Below, one piece after another: positions 39,952-48,471 of a stretch of DNA of 53,722 nucleotides (positions are counted from its first letter, which is position 1; each line of letters starts with the position of its first letter). The DNA is from an uncultured Roseiarcus sp. GTDB lineage: Bacteria; Pseudomonadota; Alphaproteobacteria; Rhizobiales; Beijerinckiaceae. The stretch is taken from NCBI GenBank assembly GCA_945957375.1, contig CAMFKX010000005.1:1-53722 (forward strand), in the 5' to 3' direction. The notes beneath the pieces are model-generated. The model saw nothing but the letters and a program-made list of their open reading frames with translations. It was not told where the DNA came from and did not search any database. The translations under genes and the position numbers were made by a program.

Positions 39952-40625
39952 TAATACGTCCACCCAGTCTTGCGCGCATTGGCGCGCGCGCCAAAAAAGC
40001 CTGCCCCCTCGGGGTTTACAGAAAGGCACCGTCGATTGCCAAATTCCGCTGCACAGACCTTAAGACTATCATCATCACCGAATACAACGCCCGAAACATA
40101 AATGGATGGAATGACGTCAAACACAAGCAATTCTGCCTGTACGTCGGTGGGATCGTAGGGAAGGAGCTTGTTGACCTCCCGTGAATGCAGATTATCGTCG
40201 GGCAGGAACATGGCGTCGAACGCCTCGACCGAAATCCGTTCATCCTTTGACAGCCGACTCATGCGCTTGTCTGCCGCGTTGTAGCGATTGAACGCTGTCG
40301 GAAGCAGCCAAAGTATTTCTGGTTCAAAGACCAGCACCGCCCATTTCTGCTTCGGGTCGTGCAACCTGTATTTATAGAACATCCGATCATTGGGATGCGA
40401 GATCGATAAGCTCACCGCATCTTTATGGCCGTCAAGGCGCAGGTGGTCGTTGAATTGAAAAGGATTTGCCGCAGCGGCGAGCGTCGCAACCGGACACAAG
40501 CCGTTTCGCATGATCGAAGGAAGATTACTGACATTGGTGAAATGCAGGAGGTAGGGGGGGCGCAGCGTTTCCGCCCGTTCTCTAATGCCCGCTGTCCGTG
40601 GATTTTCCATGGCGATGTTCGCCAT
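39951..40625 (-). CDS. darT1: DarT1-type DNA thymidine/guanosine ADP-ribosyltransferase toxin
   Basis: A 224-residue protein of the DarT family that transfers ADP-ribose from NAD+ to bases in DNA. It has PYLLHFTNVSNLPSIMRNGL (about 24-43), the conserved NDHLRLDGHKDAVSLSIS and NDRMFYKYR segment (59-87), WAVLVFEPEILW, and PTDVQAELLVF, whose Glu165 is the likely catalytic glutamate. The pairing with a NADAR-type downstream partner points to DarT1 rather than DarTG2, which uses a macrodomain DarG. Such pairs are toxin-antitoxin modules that block phage DNA replication. The frame is intact. The start is uncertain: TTG 40637, ATG 40625 or ATG 40607. It lies on a low-GC insert, with a 3' TAGTG overlap into the antitoxin. 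Confidence 0.83.
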   Translation of the reverse strand: MANIAMENPRTAGIRERAETLRPPYLLHFTNVSNLPSIMRNGLCPVATLAAAANPFQFNDHLRLDGHKDAVSLSISHPNDRMFYKYRLHDPKQKWAVLVFEPEILWLLPTAFNRYNAADKRMSRLSKDERISVEAFDAMFLPDDNLHSREVNKLLPYDPTDVQAELLVFDVIPSIYVSGVVFGDDDSLKVCAAEFGNRRCLSVNPEGAGFFGARANARKTGWTY

Positions 40626-40853
40626 AGCCTCGCGCAAAGCAAGACTTGCTATCTTGTAGTCAGCCTCCCCTTGGCGGGCGGCCCTATTTGACGAGGTCCC
40701 GATTCCCTTGGCTGTCGCCGTTTCGCGCTCTTGTCGTTCTGTTCGCGCATCACTCCGGTGCGGCGCCTCGAGCAGCTTAGCGGCTTCCGGACCACCAAGG
40801 CTCCTGATTGCTCTATAAAATATGGTGTAATTCTAGGTCTAGAAAGCTCCTTT
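40626..40853. other. Non-coding spacer upstream of darT1
   Basis: 228 bases with no convincing gene. It includes an AT-rich stretch (CTCTATAAAATATGGTGTAATT, about 40810-40831 in part) that would suit a leftward promoter for the toxin-antitoxin pair. No clear operator is seen. Confidence 0.4.
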
Positions 40854-41423
40854 CTAAGATGAGCGAGATACCTTCTTCAGCGAATGAATCCTATCTTTAA
40901 TTGCCGCATCCATGGCGTCTTCATAGATGCCATCCGGCATCGAAAATTCCGGAGACCGGTATGTGAGCGCTGGCGTATCCGCAGAAATGATCTTTATTTC
41001 TAATGATTTGTAACTATTGTTATCTTCCTTAGTTCGTTCATCAGGCGACATTTTGTTTCGCCTTAGCTCCGTATCCAGTCGGCGCTTTGCGGTCTCAATG
41101 GCCGTCTCGATCAAGGTGCGCTCAAGCGACATCTCGTCGCGCAACCGCTTGGTTGCTTTCTCCACCCGAACATGGAGAGAAATGCTCTCGCTTACACTTT
41201 CGGCAAAAAGGCTAATTTCTTCGCAAGTCGTAGTAAAAGCAGAGGGTCTGTCCGGCTTGGTTTCTGAGTCGGGGCGGACTGATATTGATCGATTGGCATC
41301 CGTTGCTGGACGCCGTGGCAGGACAGAATTGGATTTTCTCTCAGAATCTCGCCTGTGACTCCGAAAACTATCGATCCAGCCAAGGAATAAGGAGAGAATT
41401 ATTATAGCTATCAAAAAATGCAT
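40854..41423 (-). CDS. Orphan membrane-anchored coiled-coil protein on the low-GC insert
   Basis: A 189-residue protein of unknown family. The N-terminus is one membrane helix (HFLIAIIILSLFLGWID, residues 2-18). A basic, Ser/Arg-rich linker follows, then a helical coiled-coil stretch (VEKATKRLRDEMSLERTLIETAIETAKRRLDTELRRNKM in parts, about 95-135) and a C-terminal tail. ATG 41423 has GAGGAA seven bases upstream. It reads in the same direction as darT1 with a 228-base gap and shares the low GC and atypical codon use of that pair, so it probably arrived with them. It could be a third defence component or cargo; I cannot assign a function. Confidence 0.6.
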   Translation of the reverse strand: MHFLIAIIILSLFLGWIDSFRSHRRDSERKSNSVLPRRPATDANRSISVRPDSETKPDRPSAFTTTCEEISLFAESVSESISLHVRVEKATKRLRDEMSLERTLIETAIETAKRRLDTELRRNKMSPDERTKEDNNSYKSLEIKIISADTPALTYRSPEFSMPDGIYEDAMDAAIKDRIHSLKKVSRSS

Positions 41424-41561
41424 GACAGAATTCCTCGAGAAGGTCGAGACGCCGGCGGCCCTCGCTTTCGGTCGCGTCGGATTTCCAGTGCGACTGCGAA
41501 CATTCGGCGGGCCTCCGGCACGGGGAAACGGCGCCCGGCGGTAAGCCCCGGCGTGATGGCC

Positions 41562-42200
41562 CTACCCCTCGATATCCCGCGAATCCATGCGCCGGACCCC
41601 GGCCGCGTCCATCCTCGCCCAGGCCGCGGCGAGCGAGCCGTCGGCGTCGATCGCCCGGCAGGCGTCCTCGATGACGAACGCGTCGAACCCGGCCGCCCGC
41701 GCGTCGAGGGCGCTGTAGGCGACGCAGAAGTCGGTGGCGAGGCCGCAGCAGAACACCCGCTTGACGCCGCGGGCGTTGAGCAGCGCGCCGAGCCCAGTGG
41801 TCGTGCGGCCGTCGGCCTCGACGAAGGCGGAATAGGAATCGACGCCCGGATTCATGCCCTTGCGCAGGATGACAAAAGCGGCGTCGAGGTCGAGTTCCGG
41901 ATGGAGCGCCGCGCCCTCGCTGCCCTGGACGCAATGATTCGGCCACAGGGTCTGATCGCCGTAATGCAGTTGCTTGGTCTCGAACGGCTGGGCCGCGTGG
42001 GTCGAGGCGAACGACGCGTGGCCCTCCGGATGCCAGTCCTGGGTCACGACCACATGGGCGAAGCGACGGATCAGCGCGTTGACCGTCGGCACGACGACGT
42101 CGCCCTCGGCGACCGCGAGGCGCCCTCCGGGCATGAAGTCGGCCTGGAGGTCGATGACCAGCAGGACGTCGCTATCGGCGATCTGGATCTTGGCCGGCAT
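41562..42200 (-). CDS. pncA: Nicotinamidase/pyrazinamidase
   Basis: A 212-residue PncA that deamidates nicotinamide to nicotinate in NAD+ salvage. The triad is Asp17 (IDLQADF), Lys114 (ILRKGMN) and Cys159 (ATDFCV). Metal ligands are Asp55, His57 and His61 (TQDWHPEGH). ATG 42200 starts MPAKIQIADSDVLLV. The start lies inside the 3' end of the upstream membrane protein gene (29-base overlap). It stands just beyond the low-GC toxin-antitoxin insert. Confidence 0.94.
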   Translation of the reverse strand: MPAKIQIADSDVLLVIDLQADFMPGGRLAVAEGDVVVPTVNALIRRFAHVVVTQDWHPEGHASFASTHAAQPFETKQLHYGDQTLWPNHCVQGSEGAALHPELDLDAAFVILRKGMNPGVDSYSAFVEADGRTTTGLGALLNARGVKRVFCCGLATDFCVAYSALDARAAGFDAFVIEDACRAIDADGSLAAAWARMDAAGVRRMDSRDIEG

Positions 42201-43146
42201 GGGCGCGCTTGGCTCCGAGAGGGACGAGGGACAGCCAGCGGCGTCGCTCGAACACGAGCACCACCGCAAGCGAGAAGATCAGCGGGATGATCAGATAGAG
42301 CAAGCGGAAGGTGAGCAGCGCCGCCACCACGTTGACCTTCGGCACGTCCGGCATGCCGCTCAGGAACGCGATCTCCAGCACGCCGAGGCCGCCCGGCGCG
42401 TGGCTGACGAGCGCAAGGCAGAAGGACGCGAGGAACACGCCGAGCACGACGACGAAGCCGGGGTTGGCGGCCGGCAGGGCGAAGAAGATGATCCCGGCCG
42501 CCCCGATCAGCTCCAGCGGCCCGGCGAGCAGTTGCCGCACGGCGATCGGCGGGCGCGGATAGGCGAGTTCGTAGCCGCCGACCTTGATCGCCGGAAAGTG
42601 CAAAAGCGAAGCGAGCATGTAGAGCACGGGCGCCGCGATCAGCACCACGCCCCCCGCCCGCCCCAGCCATTCCGGCGCATTCTCGAAGCGCTCGACGAGG
42701 TCGGGACGGAACAGCAGCAGCGCGCCGCCCAGGGTGACCGCGCCGAGTACGAAGGTGAAGGAGCAGAAGGCGACCAGCAGGCCGACCTCGGTCACCGACA
42801 GGCCGCGGGTCGAATAGGCGCGGTAGCGGATGACGGCGCCCGAGAACACGGACGCGCCGATGTTGTGGGCGATGGCGTAGGTGACGAACGACGTCAGGCC
42901 GACGAACAGCCAGCTGATTTTCCTGCCCAGATGGAGCAGCGCGATCCGGTCGTACCAGGCGAGCGCGGCATAGGCGAGCGCGGTCGAGGCGAAGGCGAGA
43001 AACCAGCGCAGGGGCGAGATCGAACCGAAAGCGTCGCCGAGGCTGGCGAAGGATAGCCCGCGCAACTCCTTGTACAAGAACCAGGACGACACCGCCACCG
43101 CGCCGAGCCCGATGACCGGCCATGCGATGTCCTGAACCCGCCTCAT
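42172..43146 (-). CDS. UPF0104/lysylphosphatidylglycerol synthase transmembrane (MprF-like) protein
   Basis: A 324-residue inner-membrane protein with about eight helices. Characteristic segments are WFLAFASTALAYAALAWYDRIAL, LTSFVTYAIAHNIGASVFSGAVIRYRAYS (in part) and the SHAPGGLGVLEIAFL motif of the UPF0104/LPG_synthase_TM family, which includes the flippase half of MprF. No synthase domain is attached, so it is not a full MprF. ATG 43146 begins MRRVQDIAWPVIG; the longer frame to 43275 is arginine-rich and unlikely. It overlaps pncA by 29 bases. Confidence 0.85.
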   Translation of the reverse strand: MRRVQDIAWPVIGLGAVAVSSWFLYKELRGLSFASLGDAFGSISPLRWFLAFASTALAYAALAWYDRIALLHLGRKISWLFVGLTSFVTYAIAHNIGASVFSGAVIRYRAYSTRGLSVTEVGLLVAFCSFTFVLGAVTLGGALLLFRPDLVERFENAPEWLGRAGGVVLIAAPVLYMLASLLHFPAIKVGGYELAYPRPPIAVRQLLAGPLELIGAAGIIFFALPAANPGFVVVLGVFLASFCLALVSHAPGGLGVLEIAFLSGMPDVPKVNVVAALLTFRLLYLIIPLIFSLAVVLVFERRRWLSLVPLGAKRAHAGQDPDRR

Positions 43147-43304
43147 ATCTCGCTTGTCCGTTCCCCGGGGGATGACGCGTCCGGCCCGTTCCCTCCCTGC
43201 CCGAGCAAGACGGCGAAGGCAAGACCGCGCGCCGTCCGCGTGAGGCCCCTTGCCGCAGGCGCGCCGCCTCGTCATGGTTGGCGACCGTTCGAGCGAAGGG
43301 AATC

Positions 43305-44261
43305 ATGCCGCAAGACGCGCCAGCCTCCGCAGGCACGCAGGATTACCTGGGCGACCCGCGCAACGACTCCGTCCTGATCAGCGTCAACGGCGCGCTCGCG
43401 CAGCGCGCCGAAGCCAAGGTCTCGGTGTTCGACTCCGGCTTCGTGCTGGGCGACGGCGTCTGGGAGGGCCTGCGCCTCGTCGACGGTCGCTTCGCCTTCC
43501 TCGACCGCCATTTCGACCGCCTCTGGGACGGGGCGAAGATGCTGCGCATCGATATCGGCCTCAGCCGCGAGGCGCTCAAGGCGCGGCTGTTCAACGTGAT
43601 CGACGCCAACGGCATGACCGACGGCGTCCACGTCCGCCTGATGGTGACCCGCGGCGTCAAGCGCTCGCCCTATCAGGACCCGCGCCTGACGATCGGCGCC
43701 GCCACGATCGTCATCATCCCGGAATGGAAGCAGCCGCTGCCGGGGATGTTCGCTCGCGGCGTGCGCCTGTTCACCGTCCATATCCGGCGCACCGGCCCGG
43801 CCGAGCAGGACCAGAAGCTCAACTCGCATTCCAAGCTCAATTGCATCCTCGCCTGCATTCAGGCGATGGAGGCGGGCGCGGACGAAGCGCTGATGCTGGA
43901 CGACCGCGGCTTCGTCGCCACCTGCAACTCCACCCATTTCTTCATCGTGCGCAAGGGCGAAGTCTGGACCTCCGCCGGCGGCTATTGCCTCGGCGGCATC
44001 ACCCGGCGGGCGGTGCTCGAGGCCGCGCGCCGGGAGGGCATCCCGGCGTTCGAGAAGGATTTTTCGCTGTTCGACGTCTACGGCGCGGACGAGGCGTTCA
44101 CCACCGGCACCTTCGCCGGCCTGGTTCCGGTGGCGTCGGTCGACGGCCGCACCATCGGAGAGGGGGTCGCCCCCGACGACCGCTCGGGGCCGATCACCAG
44201 GAGACTTCGCGCCGCCGTCAAGGCGCTCGAGGCGGAAGAGGCGCAAGGGAGGGCGCCATGA
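43305..44261 (+). CDS. Class IV aminotransferase (BCAA/D-amino acid type)
   Basis: A 318-residue PLP enzyme of the fold-type IV group. It has SVFDSGFVLGDGVWEGLRLVDGR near the N-terminus, the PLP lysine in KLNSHSKLNCILA, and the phosphate-binding segment EAFTTGTFAGLVPV with the canonical glycine/threonine cluster. It most resembles branched-chain aminotransferase or D-amino acid transaminase. ATG 43305 has AAGGG five bases upstream. It overlaps the next gene by ATGA, so both are co-translated. Substrate uncertain. Confidence 0.88.
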   Translation: MPQDAPASAGTQDYLGDPRNDSVLISVNGALAQRAEAKVSVFDSGFVLGDGVWEGLRLVDGRFAFLDRHFDRLWDGAKMLRIDIGLSREALKARLFNVIDANGMTDGVHVRLMVTRGVKRSPYQDPRLTIGAATIVIIPEWKQPLPGMFARGVRLFTVHIRRTGPAEQDQKLNSHSKLNCILACIQAMEAGADEALMLDDRGFVATCNSTHFFIVRKGEVWTSAGGYCLGGITRRAVLEAARREGIPAFEKDFSLFDVYGADEAFTTGTFAGLVPVASVDGRTIGEGVAPDDRSGPITRRLRAAVKALEAEEAQGRAP

Positions 44262-45046
44262 GCGCCGAAACCGTGCGGATCGCGATCGCGATGTGGTCCG
44301 GCCCGCGCAACATCTCGACCGCGATGATGCGGTCGTTCGGCCAGCGCGCCGATTGCGCGGTGACCGACGAGCCGCTCTACGCCGCCTATCTGGTCGCGAC
44401 CGGCCTCGCCCATCCGATGCGCGAGCAAGTGATCGCCTCGCAGCCGACCGACTGGCGCGAGGTCGCGGCCGCGCTCGTCGGGCCGCCTCCCGGCGGTAAG
44501 GCGGTCTGGTACCAGAAGCACATGACCCACCACATGCTGCCCGATTTCGGGCGGGACTGGACCGACCGCCTCGTCAACGCCTTCCTGATCCGCGCGCCCG
44601 AGGCGGTGCTCGCTTCCTATGCGCAGAAGCGCGAAGGCTTCACCCTCGAGGAGATCGGACTGCCCGCCCAGGTCGAACTGTTCGACCGCGCGGCCGACCG
44701 CCTTGGACGCGCGCCGCCGGTGGTCGAAGCGCAGGACGTCCTCGCGAACCCCGAGGCGACGCTCGCCACGTTGTGCGCCGCCGTCGGCGTCCGGTTCGAT
44801 CCGGCGATGCTGTCATGGCCGCCGGGCCGGCGCGACAGCGACGGCGTCTGGGCCCCCGCCTGGTATCAGGCCGTGGAAGCCTCGACCCGCTTCGCCCCGC
44901 CGCGCCGGGAAGCGGGTTTCGCCGACTTGCCGGACGCGCTCAAGCCGATCGCCCTGGCGGCGCGGCCTTTCTATGATCGCCTTGCGGCCCATCGGCTGGC
45001 GCCGATCGGATCCGCTCAGGGCAAAACCCGGGGAGCCGCCCGCTGA
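44258..45046 (+). CDS. Sulfotransferase-like protein coupled to the aminotransferase
   Basis: A 262-residue protein with a P-loop-like start IAMWSGPRNISTAMMRSF (residues 10-27), the 5'-phosphosulfate-binding-type loop of sulfotransferases. A later segment FLIRAPEAVLASYAQKREGF matches the 3'-phosphate-binding helix. A canonical PAPS enzyme is possible, but this branch is poorly characterised. It is translationally coupled to the class IV aminotransferase, an association seen in related genomes, so it may act on the aminotransferase product. Confidence 0.75.
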   Translation: MSAETVRIAIAMWSGPRNISTAMMRSFGQRADCAVTDEPLYAAYLVATGLAHPMREQVIASQPTDWREVAAALVGPPPGGKAVWYQKHMTHHMLPDFGRDWTDRLVNAFLIRAPEAVLASYAQKREGFTLEEIGLPAQVELFDRAADRLGRAPPVVEAQDVLANPEATLATLCAAVGVRFDPAMLSWPPGRRDSDGVWAPAWYQAVEASTRFAPPRREAGFADLPDALKPIALAARPFYDRLAAHRLAPIGSAQGKTRGAAR

Positions 45047-45100
45047 TTTCACCGGCTGGCCTTGACGCAGGACGGGGCGGCGGGCATCAGGCTCGCGCCC

Positions 45101-45922
45101 ATGCCGACCCTCGTGCTGCCGTTTCCGGCGATCAATCCCGTGCTTGTGCAGGTGGGGCCCCTGGCCATCCGCTGGTATGCGCTCGCCTATATCGCCGGAT
45201 TGCTGCTCGGCTGGCTGGCGATCCGCCGCATCGTGGCGAACGACCGCTACTGGGGCGGAATGAAGCGGCCGAGCGTCGAGAGCATCGACGACCTGCTCGT
45301 CTATTGCGCCTTCGGCGTCATCCTCGGCGGACGGATCGGCAACGTCCTGTTCTACGACCCCGACTATTACCTCGCCCACCCGCTCGACGTGTTCAAGGTG
45401 TGGGAAGGCGGCATGGCCTTCCACGGCGGCCTGATCGGCTGCTTCCTCGGCATGGCGCTGTTCGCCTGGCGCTATCGCGTCCCGCTCCTGACGGTTATGG
45501 ACCTGTGCTCGCTGGTAGCGCCGATCGGCCTGTTCTTCGGACGCATCGCCAACTTCATCCGCCCGGAATTGTGGGGTCGGCCGACCGACGTCCCGTGGGC
45601 GGTGGTGTTCCCGGGAACCGACGGCCTGCCGCGTCATCCGAGCCAGATCTACGAGGCGCTGCTCGAAGGCCTGCTGGCGTTCGCCATCCTCTACGCCATC
45701 GCCCGGGTGGGCGCGTTGCGCCGGCCGGGGCTGGTCGCGGGCGTGTTCGGCGTGCTCTACGGCGCGGCGCGCATCTTCAGCGAGTTCTTCCGCGAGCCCG
45801 ACCCGCGCCTGGAGGATCTTGGCCGCGGACTGACGATGGGCATGGTCCTGTCGGCGCCGATGATCGTCGTCGGCCTCGGCCTGATCGCCGTGAGCCTGAG
45901 CCGACAAGGGAATTCTAGATGA
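45101..45922 (+). CDS. lgt: Prolipoprotein diacylglyceryl transferase
   Basis: A 273-residue integral membrane enzyme with about seven helices that transfers diacylglycerol to the lipobox cysteine of prolipoproteins. The Lgt signature GRIANFIRPELWG carries the essential Arg/Asn/Glu pattern, and HPSQIYEALLEG and FSEFFREPD follow. ATG 45101 gives the usual MPTLVLPFPAINP start; TTG 45062 is in frame. Its stop overlaps the next gene by four bases (ATGA). First of the conserved lgt-midA-pgeF set. Confidence 0.95.
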   Translation: MPTLVLPFPAINPVLVQVGPLAIRWYALAYIAGLLLGWLAIRRIVANDRYWGGMKRPSVESIDDLLVYCAFGVILGGRIGNVLFYDPDYYLAHPLDVFKVWEGGMAFHGGLIGCFLGMALFAWRYRVPLLTVMDLCSLVAPIGLFFGRIANFIRPELWGRPTDVPWAVVFPGTDGLPRHPSQIYEALLEGLLAFAILYAIARVGALRRPGLVAGVFGVLYGAARIFSEFFREPDPRLEDLGRGLTMGMVLSAPMIVVGLGLIAVSLSRQGNSR

Positions 45923-47013
45923 CCGCCCTTCTCGACGAACTGAAGATGCTGATCCGCCACAAGGGGCCGATCACCGTCGAACGCTACATGGAGCTGGCGC
46001 TCGCCCACCCCGAATACGGCTATTACATGAGCCGCGACCCGTTCGGCGCCGCCGGCGACTTCACCACGGCGCCCGAAATCTCCCAGATGTTCGGCGAGCT
46101 GCTCGGCCTCTGGGCGGCCGAAGTCTGGACCAGCATGGGCAAGCCGAATCCGGTGCAGCTGATCGAACTCGGCCCCGGACGCGGCACGCTGATGAGCGAC
46201 GCCCTGCGCGCGGCGCGGATCATGCCGGAATTCCGCGCCGCGATCGAAGTCTGGCTGATGGAGACGAGCCCGACGCTCGCCGCCATGCAGCACGAACTGC
46301 TGCTCGACGCCGGCGTCGCGATCGCCTGGGCCCAGAGCCTGAAGGAAATTCCCCAGGGGCCTTCGATCGTTCTCGGGAACGAGTTTCTCGACGCCCTCCC
46401 CTTACGCCAGTTCGTCCGCGTCAGGGGACAGTGGCGGGAACGCACGATCCGGCTGAACGACGCCGGAGAGCTCGCTTTCGACGTCGCCGCCGAGCCGGAG
46501 CCCTACATTCGCGCCAACGCGAGGGACGGCGAGGTGCTCGAGGTGAACCCCGCCGGCCATCGCTTCATGTTCGAACTTGGCGCGCGGCTGGTGACGCAAG
46601 GCGGGGCGGCCCTGCTGGTCGACTACGGCCATGCCGCGACCGGCTTCGGCGATACGCTTCAGGCCTTGCGCGCCCATCGCTTTGTCGATCCGCTCGACAT
46701 GCCGGGCGAGTGCGACCTGACCGCGCATGTCGACTTCGCCGCGATGGCGCGCAGCGCCGCCGCGACCGGCGCGAAGGTCTACGGCCCGGTCGACCAGGGC
46801 GACTTCCTGACCGCCATCGGTCTCGACCTGCGGGCGAAGGCGCTCGCCGATCGCGCCGGGCCGGAGCGCGCCGAGGAACTCAAACTCGCCCGCAATCGCC
46901 TGGTCGGCAAGGGCAAGGGCGAGATGGGAAGCCTCTTCAAGGTGATGGCCGTGGCGAACCGGAAACTGCCGGAGCCGCCGGGCTTCCGTCCCGTCGTCGC
47001 CGCGTCCGCATGA
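45919..47013 (+). CDS. SAM-dependent methyltransferase, MidA/NDUFAF7 family
   Basis: A 364-residue DUF185-family protein. It has ITVERYMELALAHPEYGYY near the N-terminus, the SAM motif IELGPGRGTLM (about residues 81-91), VLGNEFLDALPLRQF and DYGHAATGFGDTLQALRAH. The mitochondrial relative NDUFAF7 dimethylates an arginine of complex I subunit NDUFS2. The bacterial substrate is probably similar. It overlaps lgt and pgeF by four bases on each side. Confidence 0.92.
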   Translation: MTALLDELKMLIRHKGPITVERYMELALAHPEYGYYMSRDPFGAAGDFTTAPEISQMFGELLGLWAAEVWTSMGKPNPVQLIELGPGRGTLMSDALRAARIMPEFRAAIEVWLMETSPTLAAMQHELLLDAGVAIAWAQSLKEIPQGPSIVLGNEFLDALPLRQFVRVRGQWRERTIRLNDAGELAFDVAAEPEPYIRANARDGEVLEVNPAGHRFMFELGARLVTQGGAALLVDYGHAATGFGDTLQALRAHRFVDPLDMPGECDLTAHVDFAAMARSAAATGAKVYGPVDQGDFLTAIGLDLRAKALADRAGPERAEELKLARNRLVGKGKGEMGSLFKVMAVANRKLPEPPGFRPVVAASA

Positions 47014-47786
47014 GAGGGGCGCCCCGTCTCGAAGCCGCGACGCTTCGCCTGCCCGGGATCGCTCACGCCTTCTTCACCCGCGCGGGCGGCGTCTCGGACG
47101 GCGTCTACGCCTCGCTCAACGGCGGCGTCGGCTCGCGCGACGCCCCCGAGGCGGTCGCCGAGAACCGCGCGCGCATGGCCGCGGCCCTGGGGCTCGCGCC
47201 CGACCGGCTCGCCGTGCCTTATCAAGTCCATTCGCCCGACGCGATCGCGATCTCGGAGCCCTGGGCGGCGGAGGCGCGCCCCCGGTGCGACGGGATCGTG
47301 ACCGCGACGCCCGGGCTCGCGCTCGGCGTCACCGGCGCCGACTGCGGCATGATCCTGTTCGCCGACGCCGAGGCGCGGGTGGTCGGAGCCGCCCACGCCG
47401 GCTGGAAGGGCGCTTTGACCGGCGTCGTCGAGGCGACGGTCGCGGCGATGGAGCGGCTCGGGGCGCGCCGCGAAGCGGTGACGGCGGCGCTCGGACCCTG
47501 CATCGCGAGGGAATCCTACGAGGTCGGTCCCGAGTTCGTCGCCGCCTTCGCCGCGGCGGGCGAGGCGCCGGAGCGGTTCTTCGTTCCAAGCCGCCGCGCG
47601 GGCCATTCGATGTTCGACCTCAAGGCCTATATCGCCGAGCGCGTCGCGCGCGCCGGCGTCCGGCGGTTCGAGGACCTGGCGCTGGACACCTACGCCGACG
47701 AGGCGCGTTTCTTCAGCTATCGCCGCGCGACCCATCGCCGCGAGCCCGATTACGGCCGTCTCGTCTCGGCGATCGCTCTGATCTGA
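47010..47786 (+). CDS. pgeF: Polyphenol oxidase / peptidoglycan-editing factor PgeF (YfiH)
   Basis: A 258-residue multicopper-like laccase-domain protein. The conserved metal-site residues are His74 (YQVHSPD), Cys112 (GADCGM) and His129 (AAHAGWKG). PgeF removes mis-incorporated L-Ser residues from peptidoglycan precursors, and purine nucleoside activity is reported for relatives. ATG 47010 overlaps the midA stop (ATGA). The 172 bases to the next gene hold nothing clear. Confidence 0.93.
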   Translation: MRGAPRLEAATLRLPGIAHAFFTRAGGVSDGVYASLNGGVGSRDAPEAVAENRARMAAALGLAPDRLAVPYQVHSPDAIAISEPWAAEARPRCDGIVTATPGLALGVTGADCGMILFADAEARVVGAAHAGWKGALTGVVEATVAAMERLGARREAVTAALGPCIARESYEVGPEFVAAFAAAGEAPERFFVPSRRAGHSMFDLKAYIAERVARAGVRRFEDLALDTYADEARFFSYRRATHRREPDYGRLVSAIALI

Positions 47787-47958
47787 CCGACCCCGTGCGC
47801 CTTGACTTCGCGCGACGCCGCGCCGCATTTGGGCCGCAGGTCGACCTCATGATCATCGCGCCGTCGCGGCGTGGAAAACGCCGGGAATAGCGTCCAATGC
47901 CCGTTCACGCCTCCGAGCCGCGGCTGGTCCGCGCAGCCATGCTCCCAGGAGCCGCCGC

Positions 47959-48462
47959 GTGAGCGAACGCCGCCTCCATCACGCCGACAGCGCCGCCTTC
48001 CGGCACGCGATGCGGTCGCTTTCGTCGGGCGTGGCGATCGTCGCCTGCGGCGACGGCGAAAGCCGGGCGGGATGCACCGTGACGGCGCTGACCTCGCTTT
48101 CGCTCACGCCGCCGACCCTGATCGTCTGCCTCGCGCGGACGTCCTCGACCCTCGCGGGCTTCCGGCAGGCCGGCGCCTTCTCGGTCAACCTGCTGTCGGC
48201 TCGACACGAGGCGCTCGCCCAGCGCTTCAGCGGTCGCGGCGGTCTGCACGGCGCCCGGCGCTTCGACGGCGCGGACTGGACGACGCTCGCGACCGGCGCC
48301 CCGATCCTCTGCGACGCGGTGGCCGCGTTCGACTGCCTGATCGAGGAAGTGATCGAGCGCCACTCCCACGCCATTGTGCTCGGCGCCGTCGTCAGCCTGA
48401 TCGAAGGCGCCGACGAACCCGCGCTCGCCCACTGGCGCGGCGAATTCTCGGCTTCGCGCTGA
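47959..48462 (+). CDS. Flavin reductase-like FMN-binding protein
   Basis: A 167-residue flavin reductase domain protein. It has RSLSSGVAIVACGDGE, a TVTALTSLSLTPPTLIVCL segment that contacts flavin, FRQAGAFSVNLLS and the conserved histidine of RHSHAIVLGAVVSL. It probably supplies reduced FMN to a two-component monooxygenase. No partner is adjacent. The GTG start at 47959 has AGGAG seven bases upstream. Confidence 0.88.
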   Translation: MSERRLHHADSAAFRHAMRSLSSGVAIVACGDGESRAGCTVTALTSLSLTPPTLIVCLARTSSTLAGFRQAGAFSVNLLSARHEALAQRFSGRGGLHGARRFDGADWTTLATGAPILCDAVAAFDCLIEEVIERHSHAIVLGAVVSLIEGADEPALAHWRGEFSASR

Positions 48463-48471
48463 GCGTGAGCG

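Noticed and set aside
40425-40691. Plus-strand open frame antisense to darT1, considered as an antisense regulator or small antitoxin
   Set aside because: No ribosome site or family pattern; it mirrors the DarT1 coding frame.
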